This document shows, one piece after another, positions 1 to 5,402 of a stretch of DNA of 6,834 nt. A program made the translations under genes and the position numbers. The notes below the pieces were generated by a model. It worked only from the letters and a program-made list of their open reading frames with translations. It had not been told where the DNA came from and made no database searches. Origin of the DNA: CAIKBL01 sp043734785 (lineage in GTDB: Bacteria; Pseudomonadota; Gammaproteobacteria; Ga0077536); NCBI GenBank assembly GCA_043734785.1, contig JAYTEX010000058.1, forward strand, positions 1 to 6,834. The letters run 5' to 3'. How positions within the stretch are numbered: position 1 is the first letter of the stretch; each line of letters begins with the position of its first letter.

Positions 1-923
1 ATCTCTTGTGCGATTTCAGTCGTCTCTGCCTGAGTATCCGTGTGCTCCAGCAACTGCGCATTGGCGCGGATACTGGCCAGGGGATTGCGGATATTGTGCG
101 CGACCACTGGCACCAGTGCACCCAAGGCGGCTTGGCGCTCCGATTCCACCAGCGCGTCGCGACTGGCGGCTAATTCCGTTGCCATGTGATTAATCCCTCG
201 CGCGAGGTCAGCGACCTCACTCACGCCCTCCGCCGTCAAGCGCACATCGAGCGCGCCGGCCGCAATGCGTTGCGTGCCCTGCATCACGTGGCTCATCGGC
301 CGCACGAACCCCCGCGCCAGGCTGGCCCGTGCAGCCCAAATGAGCGCCACAGCGATCAATACAGGCAGTGGCACGATGACCGGAGCATAACGCGTCCAGG
401 CCTGGATACGCGCATGTTGCTTCCCCAAGCCCTGATCAATGAGACCACTGAAATTCCCGAAGGCCGATTCGAAGCCTCGCATAAGGCTGTCTTCATAGTG
501 CGGATCGAGGATCCGGCTACGCAGAATGCGATTAAGAAGATACGAATCTTCAAAAATGCCGTTCAACTGCGATTGGAGTTGGCCGTAGGCCTCCTGAAGG
601 TGCTGGGTCGCGTAATCCTCCGCGCGCGAGGCCGAATTCTGGCGCAGAAGATTAAAGCGTCCCTGGATGTCAGCGTAATAATTCGCGTATACCTTCGGCG
701 CTGCGGGATCGGCCCGCAGTTTAGCCAGCGCGACTTCCTGAATCTGGCGAAACAGCAAGGTTCTGATCTCCTGCGCCGCATCCTGCATGGCGGTAAGACG
801 GAGTGTTTCGGTGGAGGTCTGCTGCCAGAAATACGCCCATGCGCCGCCGATTCCGCCGGTGACGATCACCAGCACCAGGAAGGCTAGCTCGTGACTCAGT
901 AAGAGACGACGTAAGGAATGCAT
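1..923 (-). CDS. Membrane sensor histidine kinase, N-terminal part (cut by the left window edge)
   Basis: The minus-strand frame starting at ATG 923-921 stays open for 307 codons to the window edge, so the C-terminus, including the ATP-binding domain, is missing. Order of parts: a first membrane helix at about residues 11-33; a roughly 145-residue, mostly helical, probably periplasmic sensor region with no family I recognise; a second helix at about 180-200; a HAMP linker at about 200-255 (VRPM, then GALDVRL, then the EVADLARGINHMATEL helix); and the start of a HisKA dimerisation domain with the phospho-acceptor box VVAHNIRNPLASIRANAQ. The acceptor is His276. It is followed by Asn277, where most HisKA kinases have Glu or Asp. 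By family knowledge it autophosphorylates this His and passes the phosphate to a response regulator, which is not in view. It starts 25 nt after the cytochrome b561 stop on the same strand, so co-transcription is likely. No strong ribosome binding site is visible. Confidence 0.88.
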   Translation of the reverse strand, partial: MHSLRRLLLSHELAFLVLVIVTGGIGGAWAYFWQQTSTETLRLTAMQDAAQEIRTLLFRQIQEVALAKLRADPAAPKVYANYYADIQGRFNLLRQNSASRAEDYATQHLQEAYGQLQSQLNGIFEDSYLLNRILRSRILDPHYEDSLMRGFESAFGNFSGLIDQGLGKQHARIQAWTRYAPVIVPLPVLIAVALIWAARASLARGFVRPMSHVMQGTQRIAAGALDVRLTAEGVSEVADLARGINHMATELAASRDALVESERQAALGALVPVVAHNIRNPLASIRANAQLLEHTDTQAETTEIAQE

Positions 924-948
924 GGAATGGGCCCGAAGCAACCGACTG

Positions 949-1479
949 TCAGGCCCATGGGAACATGCGGCGCAGCAACCGATCCCCCGGCGTCAAGAGG
1001 TGACTGATTGCGCCTGCCACATGCGTGGCGACGAGGCCCAGCAGGGCGAGCGAACCCATCACGTGTAATTCGGTGAAAAACTCGTTCAACGGGGAATCCA
1101 GATGCCCCCATTGCGGCAACGACACTGCAAAAAACGATGTTGGATACCCGCTGAACGATGAGGATAGGTAGCCGGTCGTCGGCTGCATCACCAACAACAG
1201 GTAGAAGAGGATATGTACTGCGTGCGCCAATGCTGCCTGCCAGGGCGGGATCTGCGCGGGCAAAGGCGGCGGCGGGTGCCGAACACGCCAAGCCAGGCGC
1301 CACAGGGTCAACATGAACACCGTCATGCCCAGCGATTTATGCAGCGCGAAACTTTCACCGCGCGCAGGCCCCTTCGGCAATTCGACCATGGTCCAGCCGA
1401 GCGCGAACATGGCGATGACCAAGCCGGCCGTCGTCCAGTGCAGCAGCATTGCCGTTTTCGTGTATTTGTGCGGGAACAT
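949..1479 (-). CDS. Cytochrome b561, CybB/YodB type
   Basis: A 176-residue di-heme membrane protein, the same length as E. coli CybB. Four hydrophobic helices lie at about residues 11-33, 46-66, 86-106 and 137-160. The four conserved heme-ligand histidines are present at His14 (MLLHW), His47 (ALHKSLG), His139 (ELHVMG) and His153 (ATHVAG), with spacing that matches the E. coli ligands His13, His46, His137 and His151. The early WRLAWR motif between helices 2 and 3 is also typical. In E. coli CybB is a superoxide:ubiquinone oxidoreductase of the inner membrane; the electron donor here is unknown. I chose ATG 1479 over an upstream start in the same frame at 1590 because family proteins begin a few residues before the first heme-ligand His and the 37 extra residues look like translated intergenic DNA. 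An AAGG lies about 7 nt upstream. The histidine kinase follows on the same strand. Confidence 0.92.
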   Translation of the reverse strand: MFPHKYTKTAMLLHWTTAGLVIAMFALGWTMVELPKGPARGESFALHKSLGMTVFMLTLWRLAWRVRHPPPPLPAQIPPWQAALAHAVHILFYLLLVMQPTTGYLSSSFSGYPTSFFAVSLPQWGHLDSPLNEFFTELHVMGSLALLGLVATHVAGAISHLLTPGDRLLRRMFPWA

Positions 1480-1516
1480 CGTGTGCCTTCGCCACCTCGA
1501 GAGTCGTCGCTGGCAG

Positions 1517-1522
1517 ATTATC
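1517..1522 (-). promoter_or_regulatory. Candidate -10 element for the cytochrome b561/kinase unit
   Basis: On the minus strand GATAAT (complement of 1517-1522) is preceded by GT and resembles a -10 box. It would start transcription about 30 nt before the b561 ATG. No good -35 hexamer is visible at 16-18 nt spacing, so this is weak. Confidence 0.25.
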
Positions 1523-1583
1523 ACGAGGCGGGCGGCAACGACGCTCGCTTCAATGAAGGCATGCACTTTCTCAGGGTGTTCAG

Positions 1584-1612
1584 CGGTCAACTGCCGAATC
1601 TGGGTTTATACT
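1584..1612 (+). promoter_or_regulatory. Candidate sigma70 promoter for the six-gene operon
   Basis: TATACT at 1607-1612 matches five of six bases of the -10 consensus. The -35 position 17 nt upstream (CGGTCA, 1584-1589) matches three of six. Transcription would start near 1619 and give a leader of about 75 nt. Judged by eye only. Confidence 0.35.
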
Positions 1613-1693
1613 CCGGCCTCGCGCAGGCAGCAGTGCTGACGGTAACGGACCGCAACCTGTTGATCTATCCACCCTATATGAAAGTATCGCCGC

Positions 1694-2290
1694 TTGAAGA
1701 TGCGTTTTTCTGCTGTCCTGGTCTGGAGCCTGTGGAGCGCGCTGCTGACGGGCGCCCGCGCCGACGGCATGGATGAGATCCCCGCGCAGATTAACGCCGC
1801 TGAATACAGTATCGAAATCCTGAAATCCAAACGCCTGCTGCTGATTAAACAGGGTGACCGCGTGGCACGCCGCTTCAAAGCGGCCACGGGCAACGGGGGC
1901 GTGGGTGAAAAAAGAATTCGTGGCGATAACAAGACCCCAGTCGGGGTCTACCACATTACTGGCTTTAACGAGGCAAGCGCATTCGACATCTTCATGCGCC
2001 TGAACTACCCGAATCTTAAAGATGGCTTTTTTGGGCTCCAGCGCGCGCTGATCACGCGTGAGGAATTTGATCACATTGTGGATGCGCAACGACGGGATGC
2101 CCTACCCCCCCAGAACACCCCACTGGGGGGCGCAATCGGTATTCATGGGATCGGTGAGGAGACGGTAGACCGCGTAAAAATTCATCAGAACATCGACTGG
2201 ACCAAGGGCTGTATCGCGCTGACCAATCGGGAAATTCGTGAACTGCGCAATTTTGTCGACATCGGCACCCTGGTCGTCATTCGCGAATGA
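1694..2290 (+). CDS. Exported L,D-transpeptidase (YkuD domain)
   Basis: A 198-residue protein with a signal peptide (basic start, hydrophobic stretch at about residues 5-18, likely cleavage after ARA near residue 23) and a YkuD catalytic domain at about 37-198. Catalytic signatures: TPVGVYHITG near 81-90, IHGIG with His151, and DWTKGCIALTN with the nucleophile Cys173. The usual SxGC is TxGC here. By family knowledge such enzymes act in the periplasm, forming 3-3 cross-links in peptidoglycan or attaching or releasing wall-bound proteins; which applies here cannot be told. Start choice: TTG 1694 lies 9 nt after a purine run GAAAG (1680-1684), whereas ATG 1700, in frame two codons later, lies 15 nt after it; either gives the same mature protein. 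The stop overlaps the next start (ATGA). Its coding sequence holds two strong hairpins, listed separately. It heads a six-gene cluster that includes ExbB/ExbD-like proteins. Confidence 0.88.
   Translation: MKMRFSAVLVWSLWSALLTGARADGMDEIPAQINAAEYSIEILKSKRLLLIKQGDRVARRFKAATGNGGVGEKRIRGDNKTPVGVYHITGFNEASAFDIFMRLNYPNLKDGFFGLQRALITREEFDHIVDAQRRDALPPQNTPLGGAIGIHGIGEETVDRVKIHQNIDWTKGCIALTNREIRELRNFVDIGTLVVIRE
1932..1949 (+). repeat. Inverted repeat inside the L,D-transpeptidase gene (7-bp stem, AGTC loop)
   Basis: AGACCCC (1932-1938) and GGGGTCT (1943-1949) are perfect complements around a four-base loop. No T-run follows, so it is not a terminator. The encoded residues KTPVGV belong to a family motif, so coding constraint may explain it. 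Confidence 0.6.
2106..2130 (+). repeat. GC-rich inverted repeat inside the L,D-transpeptidase gene (8-bp stem)
   Basis: CCCCCCAG (2106-2113) and CTGGGGGG (2123-2130) are perfect complements around a 9-nt loop. The left arm belongs to a run of seven C (2105-2111) and the right arm ends in a run of six G (2125-2130). It lies about 20 nt before the codon for catalytic His151. The homopolymers could also be slippage sites. Confidence 0.65.
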
Positions 2291-2769
2291 AGGCGTTGCT
2301 GCAGGGCCTGCTGACGGCGGTGCTGATCGGCGGGACGGGTTCTGGCGGCGCTAGCGAGCAGTCGCCAGACCCTAGCCCGAGCGAGATCGTGCGCGGCACC
2401 ACGAACAAATCATTCGCCGAGATCATCCAGGAACTCGACTTCTCGATCACCGACCACAATTTTCGCATCACCGGGCGCAATACCATCGGTAAGGGCTTAC
2501 GGGAGCGCGGCTATCAAGACTTTCCAGACGTGGAAGTCATCCATTTCTGCAGCCTCGAGAATGCGCGCGAGGTGTTGCTACTAGACCCCGGATATGTCGC
2601 GATGATGCCCTGCCGAGTCACCGTGCACGAAGCTGGAAACCAGCGTGTCGTCAGCATGATCCTGCTCCCAGAACAACACCCTAATCCGCAAGTCGTCGCG
2701 TTCGCGAAGCGCATGAACCAGTCGCTGCGCGAAATCCTGGAGTTCGTGCTGGAAAAGGATCCCCAATGA
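2287..2769 (+). CDS. Exported DUF302 domain protein
   Basis: A 160-residue protein with a short hydrophobic signal-like N-terminus (about residues 3-20, followed by a Gly/Ser/Pro-rich stretch and a likely cleavage near GGAS) and a DUF302 domain at about 43-128. Family marks are the opening FSITDHNFRITGRNTIGKGL, the central EVIHFCSLENAREVLLLDP and the MPCRVTVHEAG strand. The lack of a Cys near the cleavage region argues against a lipoprotein. DUF302 proteins have no well-defined biochemical role, and I assign none beyond a likely periplasmic location. The start ATG overlaps the transpeptidase stop (ATGA) and has no Shine-Dalgarno sequence of its own, which points to translational coupling with the upstream gene. 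Cys88 and Cys109 could form a disulfide, but this is speculative. Confidence 0.85.
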   Translation: MKALLQGLLTAVLIGGTGSGGASEQSPDPSPSEIVRGTTNKSFAEIIQELDFSITDHNFRITGRNTIGKGLRERGYQDFPDVEVIHFCSLENAREVLLLDPGYVAMMPCRVTVHEAGNQRVVSMILLPEQHPNPQVVAFAKRMNQSLREILEFVLEKDPQ

Positions 2770-2774
2770 CCCTG

Positions 2775-2797
2775 TATACTGCCTGCCGCTTGCAAGC
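2775..2797 (+). other. Short gap with a -10-like box and a 10-bp palindrome
   Basis: The 55-nt gap before the channel gene contains TATACT (2775-2780), without a good -35, and the perfect palindrome GCTTGCAAGC (2788-2797). Together they could mark an internal promoter with an operator, but either could be chance. Confidence 0.2.
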
Positions 2798-2824
2798 CCG
2801 CACCGGACAAAGGCGCCGAACGCC

Positions 2825-3583
2825 ATGCTGAACCCATTCAATTCTCGACTCGAGCCGCCGCCGCATGTTCTGCTGCTGAGCTGGCTATGCCTGACCAGTC
2901 TGGTGGTCTTTGGCAGCGCCGTCATCGTCGACCAGGGATTGCTGCAACAAATGCTGGTCGCCGACCGCAGTCAGATTTGCTTGGTCGTGATCGGCATGTA
3001 TCTGATTGGGCTCGGTCATACTTTCCTGCGCACCCGCTTCTTATCGCGTGAAATCGAAGCGGCGCAGGCACTGGTCAATCGCCTCGAGGCCAGCGGGGGC
3101 ACGCCCGTCATCACGATTTCGCGCCGCGCGGTTGGCTTTACGGAGGGCGGCACGGCGCCGCGCGGTTTCCTGAGCGACTACCTGACTGAACACTACGGTA
3201 ACCCACCTGCGGCAAGCGCGAATGCGGCCACGGATCTGTTGGATGCGTATGCTTCGCGCGTGCGGAGCGCCAACGAATTCGGCTGGTTCTATATTGACCT
3301 GATGCTTAAGGTCGGGTTTCTGGGCACGCTGGTCGGTTTCATCCTGATGTTAAGTTCGGTGGCCGATAGTGGGGCGCTGGACCCAACCACCATGCAGAAG
3401 GTGCTCAAGCAAATGAGTCTTGGCATGAGCACGGCGTTGTACACCACCTTGGCCAGTCTGGTCGGCGGAATTCTGCTCTCCATCCCGTACTACCTGCTCG
3501 ATCGCGGCCTCGAGCGACTACTCCAACTCACCATTTACGCCAAAGACGTGCTAGTGCCCGCGCAGCTCCCGAGCGCTCGCTGA
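2825..3583 (+). CDS. MotA/TolQ/ExbB-like proton channel subunit
   Basis: A 252-residue inner-membrane protein with four predicted helices at about residues 14-36, 50-69, 155-180 and 199-224 and a cytoplasmic-type loop of about 85 residues between helices 2 and 3. Helix 3 carries VGFLGTLVGFILML and helix 4 carries GMSTALYTTLASLVGG; both match the core signatures of the MotA/TolQ/ExbB family, including polar Thr/Ser residues (Thr168, Ser202, Thr203, Thr207, Thr208) where the family lines its proton path. By family knowledge, pentamers of such proteins surround a dimer of a single-span partner and convert proton motive force into mechanical work. The gene directly downstream encodes such a single-span protein 16 nt away. 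It is neither clear MotA (no motility genes nearby) nor clear TolQ/ExbB (no TolR/TolA/TonB). AAAGG at 2809-2813 is a plausible ribosome binding site, 11 nt from the ATG. Confidence 0.85.
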   Translation: MLNPFNSRLEPPPHVLLLSWLCLTSLVVFGSAVIVDQGLLQQMLVADRSQICLVVIGMYLIGLGHTFLRTRFLSREIEAAQALVNRLEASGGTPVITISRRAVGFTEGGTAPRGFLSDYLTEHYGNPPAASANAATDLLDAYASRVRSANEFGWFYIDLMLKVGFLGTLVGFILMLSSVADSGALDPTTMQKVLKQMSLGMSTALYTTLASLVGGILLSIPYYLLDRGLERLLQLTIYAKDVLVPAQLPSAR

Positions 3584-3599
3584 GCAAACCCCGGCCGCG

Positions 3600-4223
3600 A
3601 TGTCTGCCCTTTCCCGCGCCACGAGTCGCCACCGTCAACCGTTCGATCCGATCACCGCGGTGCTGTTTAAGATCATTCAGGCGATCACCTACCTGTTTGT
3701 GCTGGCCGTGCTATTCATGAACCCGGAGTCGAAGCAAGGCATCATCGATCCGAAGGCGGAATACATCATCACGGTCTCGTGGCCCGACAAGGATCCAAAC
3801 GACATCGATACCTATGTCGAAGACCCCGCCGGCAATCTGGTGAACTTCTCGGCCGCGGCCGCGGGCCTCATCCACCTTGACCGGGACGATCGCGGGAATC
3901 TCAACGATACCATGAACATCAACGGCAAGCTCATCGAGAGTCCCTTGAACCAGGAGGTCACCACGATTCGCGGCGTCATCACCGGTGAGTACATCGTGAA
4001 TATCCATTACTACGCAACTGAAGACAGCAAGCCGGTGCCCGTCACCGTGCGCGTCGACAAGGTCAATCCCAGACTAGAAGTGGTCTACTACGACACCCTG
4101 ACCCTGGAGAAGAAGGACGACGAAAAGACTGCGGTCCGTTTCTCGGTCCTCAACAACGGCGCGGTGACGAATATCAATCACATTCCGAAAAGCCTGGTCG
4201 CCAAGGCGTTCAAGCGGAGCTGA
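3600..4223 (+). CDS. Single-span membrane protein with ExbD-like anchor and DUF2135/YfaP-like periplasmic domain
   Basis: A 207-residue protein: a short basic cytoplasmic tail (1-13), PFD at 14-16, one membrane helix at about 17-40, then a periplasmic, beta-rich domain at about 53-190. The domain has ITVSWPDKDPNDIDTYVEDP and GNLVNF, then HLDRDDRGN, then VTTIRGVITGEYIVNIHYY. This resembles DUF2135/YfaP-type domains (W, then D-x-D-x-x-V-x-D-P-x-G, then G-E-Y-x-V near the end). Asp16 sits where ExbD, TolR and MotB carry their essential membrane Asp, but here it lies at the very edge of the helix, so its role is inference. Nothing resembles a TolR/ExbD or OmpA-like peptidoglycan-binding C-terminus. 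Its position just after the channel gene suggests it is that protein's partner. No clear ribosome binding site is visible. The DUF2135 assignment is by motif only. Confidence 0.75.
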   Translation: MSALSRATSRHRQPFDPITAVLFKIIQAITYLFVLAVLFMNPESKQGIIDPKAEYIITVSWPDKDPNDIDTYVEDPAGNLVNFSAAAAGLIHLDRDDRGNLNDTMNINGKLIESPLNQEVTTIRGVITGEYIVNIHYYATEDSKPVPVTVRVDKVNPRLEVVYYDTLTLEKKDDEKTAVRFSVLNNGAVTNINHIPKSLVAKAFKRS

Positions 4224-4238
4224 TTCAATGGAGGAACT

Positions 4239-4760
4239 GTGCACTTAGGACACGGCGCAATTATTTCGGCCTTCGTGGTGATAACGCTACTGCTGCTCGG
4301 CCTGGGGCTGTACTCCAAATGGTCGCTGCGGATCAAAACTGCTGGCATCGTGATGGTGACAGCGGCCTACCTGCTGGTGTATTTCTCGCTGCCGCGCATC
4401 CTCGGGTGGCCCACTGACCGTCAGGTGCCGCGACGCTTCAATCTCTACGCCATCTATCTCCAGGAGCCCGATAAAACGACCGGCGAGGCAGGCAGCGTGT
4501 TTTTCTGGGCGGGCGATCTGGCGCCTGGCGCGGACCCGCGCCCGCGGGCGTTCCGGATGCCTTTCAAGGCCTCTTTCAAGTCGGCACTTCAAGAGGCCGA
4601 GGGAAAATTGCAACAGAACATTCCACAGGAAGGCGAGATCGAACTGGACGACGCGCCGCAAGGCGTGCCTTTGGATTGGTCGCGACTCGGGCAGAAGAGC
4701 GTAAAACTGAAATTCAGAGATGCGCTGGTAAACTTGCCACCGTCCAAAGAAGCTCCATAA
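4239..4760 (+). CDS. Two-span membrane protein of unknown family, paralog 1
   Basis: A 173-residue protein that I cannot assign to a named family. Two membrane helices lie at about residues 7-26 and 33-52, separated by a short basic turn (KWSLRIK), followed by a soluble domain of about 120 residues. Directly after helix 2 comes LGWPT (55-59), then PRRFNL (64-69), QEPDK (75-79), VFFWAGDL and PRAFRMPF. The downstream neighbour has the same series at nearly the same positions, so the two are tandem paralogs. The chosen start is GTG 4239, with GGAGG at 4230-4234 only 4 nt upstream; the ATG at 4229 reads into a stop within seven codons. It lies 15 nt after the DUF2135-like gene. By topology it may be an accessory subunit of the ExbB/ExbD-like pair. 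The N-terminal helices and tail orientation were judged by eye. Confidence 0.8.
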   Translation: MHLGHGAIISAFVVITLLLLGLGLYSKWSLRIKTAGIVMVTAAYLLVYFSLPRILGWPTDRQVPRRFNLYAIYLQEPDKTTGEAGSVFFWAGDLAPGADPRPRAFRMPFKASFKSALQEAEGKLQQNIPQEGEIELDDAPQGVPLDWSRLGQKSVKLKFRDALVNLPPSKEAP

Positions 4761-4790
4761 ATGATTCAGAAATCGAGCGCCACTCCATGA
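4761..4790 (+). CDS. Possible nine-codon linking ORF between the two paralogs
   Basis: ATG 4761 follows the TAA of paralog 1 directly. It encodes nine residues (MIQKSSATP) and its TGA (4788-4790) overlaps the ATG of paralog 2 as ATGA. A purine run AAAGAAG (4746-4752) lies 8 nt upstream, whereas the paralog 2 ATG has no good ribosome binding site. It may couple translation of the two genes by termination and reinitiation, or be chance. Confidence 0.3.
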   Translation: MIQKSSATP

Positions 4791-5305
4791 GCACTGAAAG
4801 CCTCGCCGGGTTTATCGCAGGTTATGGTGTGGTCGGCCTGCTTTTATTGAACGTCCTTTTCTGCACGCGCTGGATGTGGTGGCTTAAGCTCGGTGCACTG
4901 CTGGCGGTGACGGCACTGTTCTACACGACCTATCACTCGATACCCGATCTGCTCGGCTGGCCGACGCGCAATGGACTACCCGAGCGTTTTAACCTGATGG
5001 GCCTGGAGATCGTGGAGCCCGACAAGAGCGGCGCGAATAAGGGTCAAATCTACCTCTGGGTGACCGAGCTTAATCTGCATCAGGCGCCAAAAGTGCCGCG
5101 CGCATTTGCCCTGCCGTTTCATCCGGAGTTACAGGTCAAGCTAGCGACCGCCGGCACCAAGCTGCGCAAACGCATGCCGCAACTTGGCGAACGCACGGCG
5201 ACGCCCTTTGAATCCGGGCCCGCGACGCTGGGTCACGCCGATGAGAGTATCAATCTAGATTTCTTTGATATGCCGGACCCGTTGTTTCCTGAGGGAGGGC
5301 GCTGA
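4787..5305 (+). CDS. Two-span membrane protein of unknown family, paralog 2
   Basis: A 172-residue tandem paralog of the preceding gene. Two membrane helices lie at about residues 8-26 and 30-49, with Trp-rich RWMWWLK between them. They are followed by LGWPT (56-60), PERFNL (65-70), VEPDK (76-80), IYLWVTELNL, PRAFALPF and a C-terminal tail rich in Gly, Pro and acidic residues (FFDMPDPLFPEGG). The offset to paralog 1 is a single residue over the conserved stretch, with most other positions diverged, so the duplication looks old. The frame is open upstream to 4676, but those extra codons overlap paralog 1, and ATG 4787 places helix 1 correctly. The ribosome binding site is poor; see the linking ORF. 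Last gene of the cluster, its TGA lies inside a terminator hairpin. The family and function are unrecognised. Confidence 0.8.
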   Translation: MSTESLAGFIAGYGVVGLLLLNVLFCTRWMWWLKLGALLAVTALFYTTYHSIPDLLGWPTRNGLPERFNLMGLEIVEPDKSGANKGQIYLWVTELNLHQAPKVPRAFALPFHPELQVKLATAGTKLRKRMPQLGERTATPFESGPATLGHADESINLDFFDMPDPLFPEGGR

Positions 5306-5318
5306 TTGGCGTCCTTTT
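5296..5318 (+). terminator. Probable rho-independent terminator of the six-gene cluster
   Basis: AGGGCGCT (5296-5303) pairs with GGCGTCCT (5308-5315) in an 8-bp stem with two G-T wobbles and the loop GATT, followed by a short T-run (5315-5318). It overlaps the stop codon of paralog 2. The T-run is short, so termination may be partial. Confidence 0.6.
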
Positions 5319-5390
5319 AATGTTGCCTCCAGAGTGTACGGGTAGTGTCCTAAGCCGCCTTTCGCGCACATCGCGAGCGCCAAGAACAAT

Positions 5391-5396
5391 GATAAT
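5391..5396 (+). promoter_or_regulatory. Candidate -10 element upstream of rlmI
   Basis: GATAAT, in the AT-rich stretch just before the rlmI ATG, matches five of six bases of the -10 consensus. Transcription would begin at or next to the ATG at 5403. No convincing -35 lies 16-18 nt upstream. Confidence 0.25.
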
Positions 5397-5402
5397 TCAA
5401 AC

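Larger units (their letters stand above)
1480..1693. promoter_or_regulatory. Divergent intergenic region between cytochrome b561 and the L,D-transpeptidase operon
   Basis: This 214-nt stretch separates two divergently transcribed units and must hold at least two promoters. Open frames crossing it in either direction look like shadows or extensions of the flanking genes. I see no convincing operator palindrome or riboswitch. The best promoter guesses are listed separately. Confidence 0.6.

Noticed and set aside
186..887. A 233-codon plus-strand open frame
   Set aside because: It is antisense to the histidine kinase, has Arg/His-rich composition and no recognisable domain, while the minus-strand frame has clear membrane helices, HAMP and H-box.
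1480..1590. N-terminal extension of cytochrome b561 to an ATG at 1590
   Set aside because: The 37 extra residues have no family counterpart, and 176 residues from 1479 matches CybB length and heme-ligand positions.
1213..1776. A 187-codon plus-strand open frame across cytochrome b561 and the intergenic region
   Set aside because: Antisense to b561 and overlapping the transpeptidase start; composition is that of a shadow frame.
1580..2089. A 169-codon minus-strand open frame
   Set aside because: Antisense to the L,D-transpeptidase, which has its signal peptide and catalytic motifs on the plus strand.
2825..4223. Tol-Pal or TonB/ExbB/ExbD operon
   Set aside because: No TolA, TolB, Pal or TonB-like gene follows, and the partner's periplasmic domain is unlike TolR/ExbD.
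4676..4786. Upstream extension of paralog 2 into paralog 1
   Set aside because: The extra residues are translated from the other frame of paralog 1, and the ATG at 4787 matches the paralog alignment.
2825..5305. Zorya-type anti-phage system (ZorA/ZorB)
   Set aside because: The channel protein lacks the long ZorA tail, the partner has no OmpA-like peptidoglycan-binding domain, and no ZorC/ZorD or ZorE gene is present.
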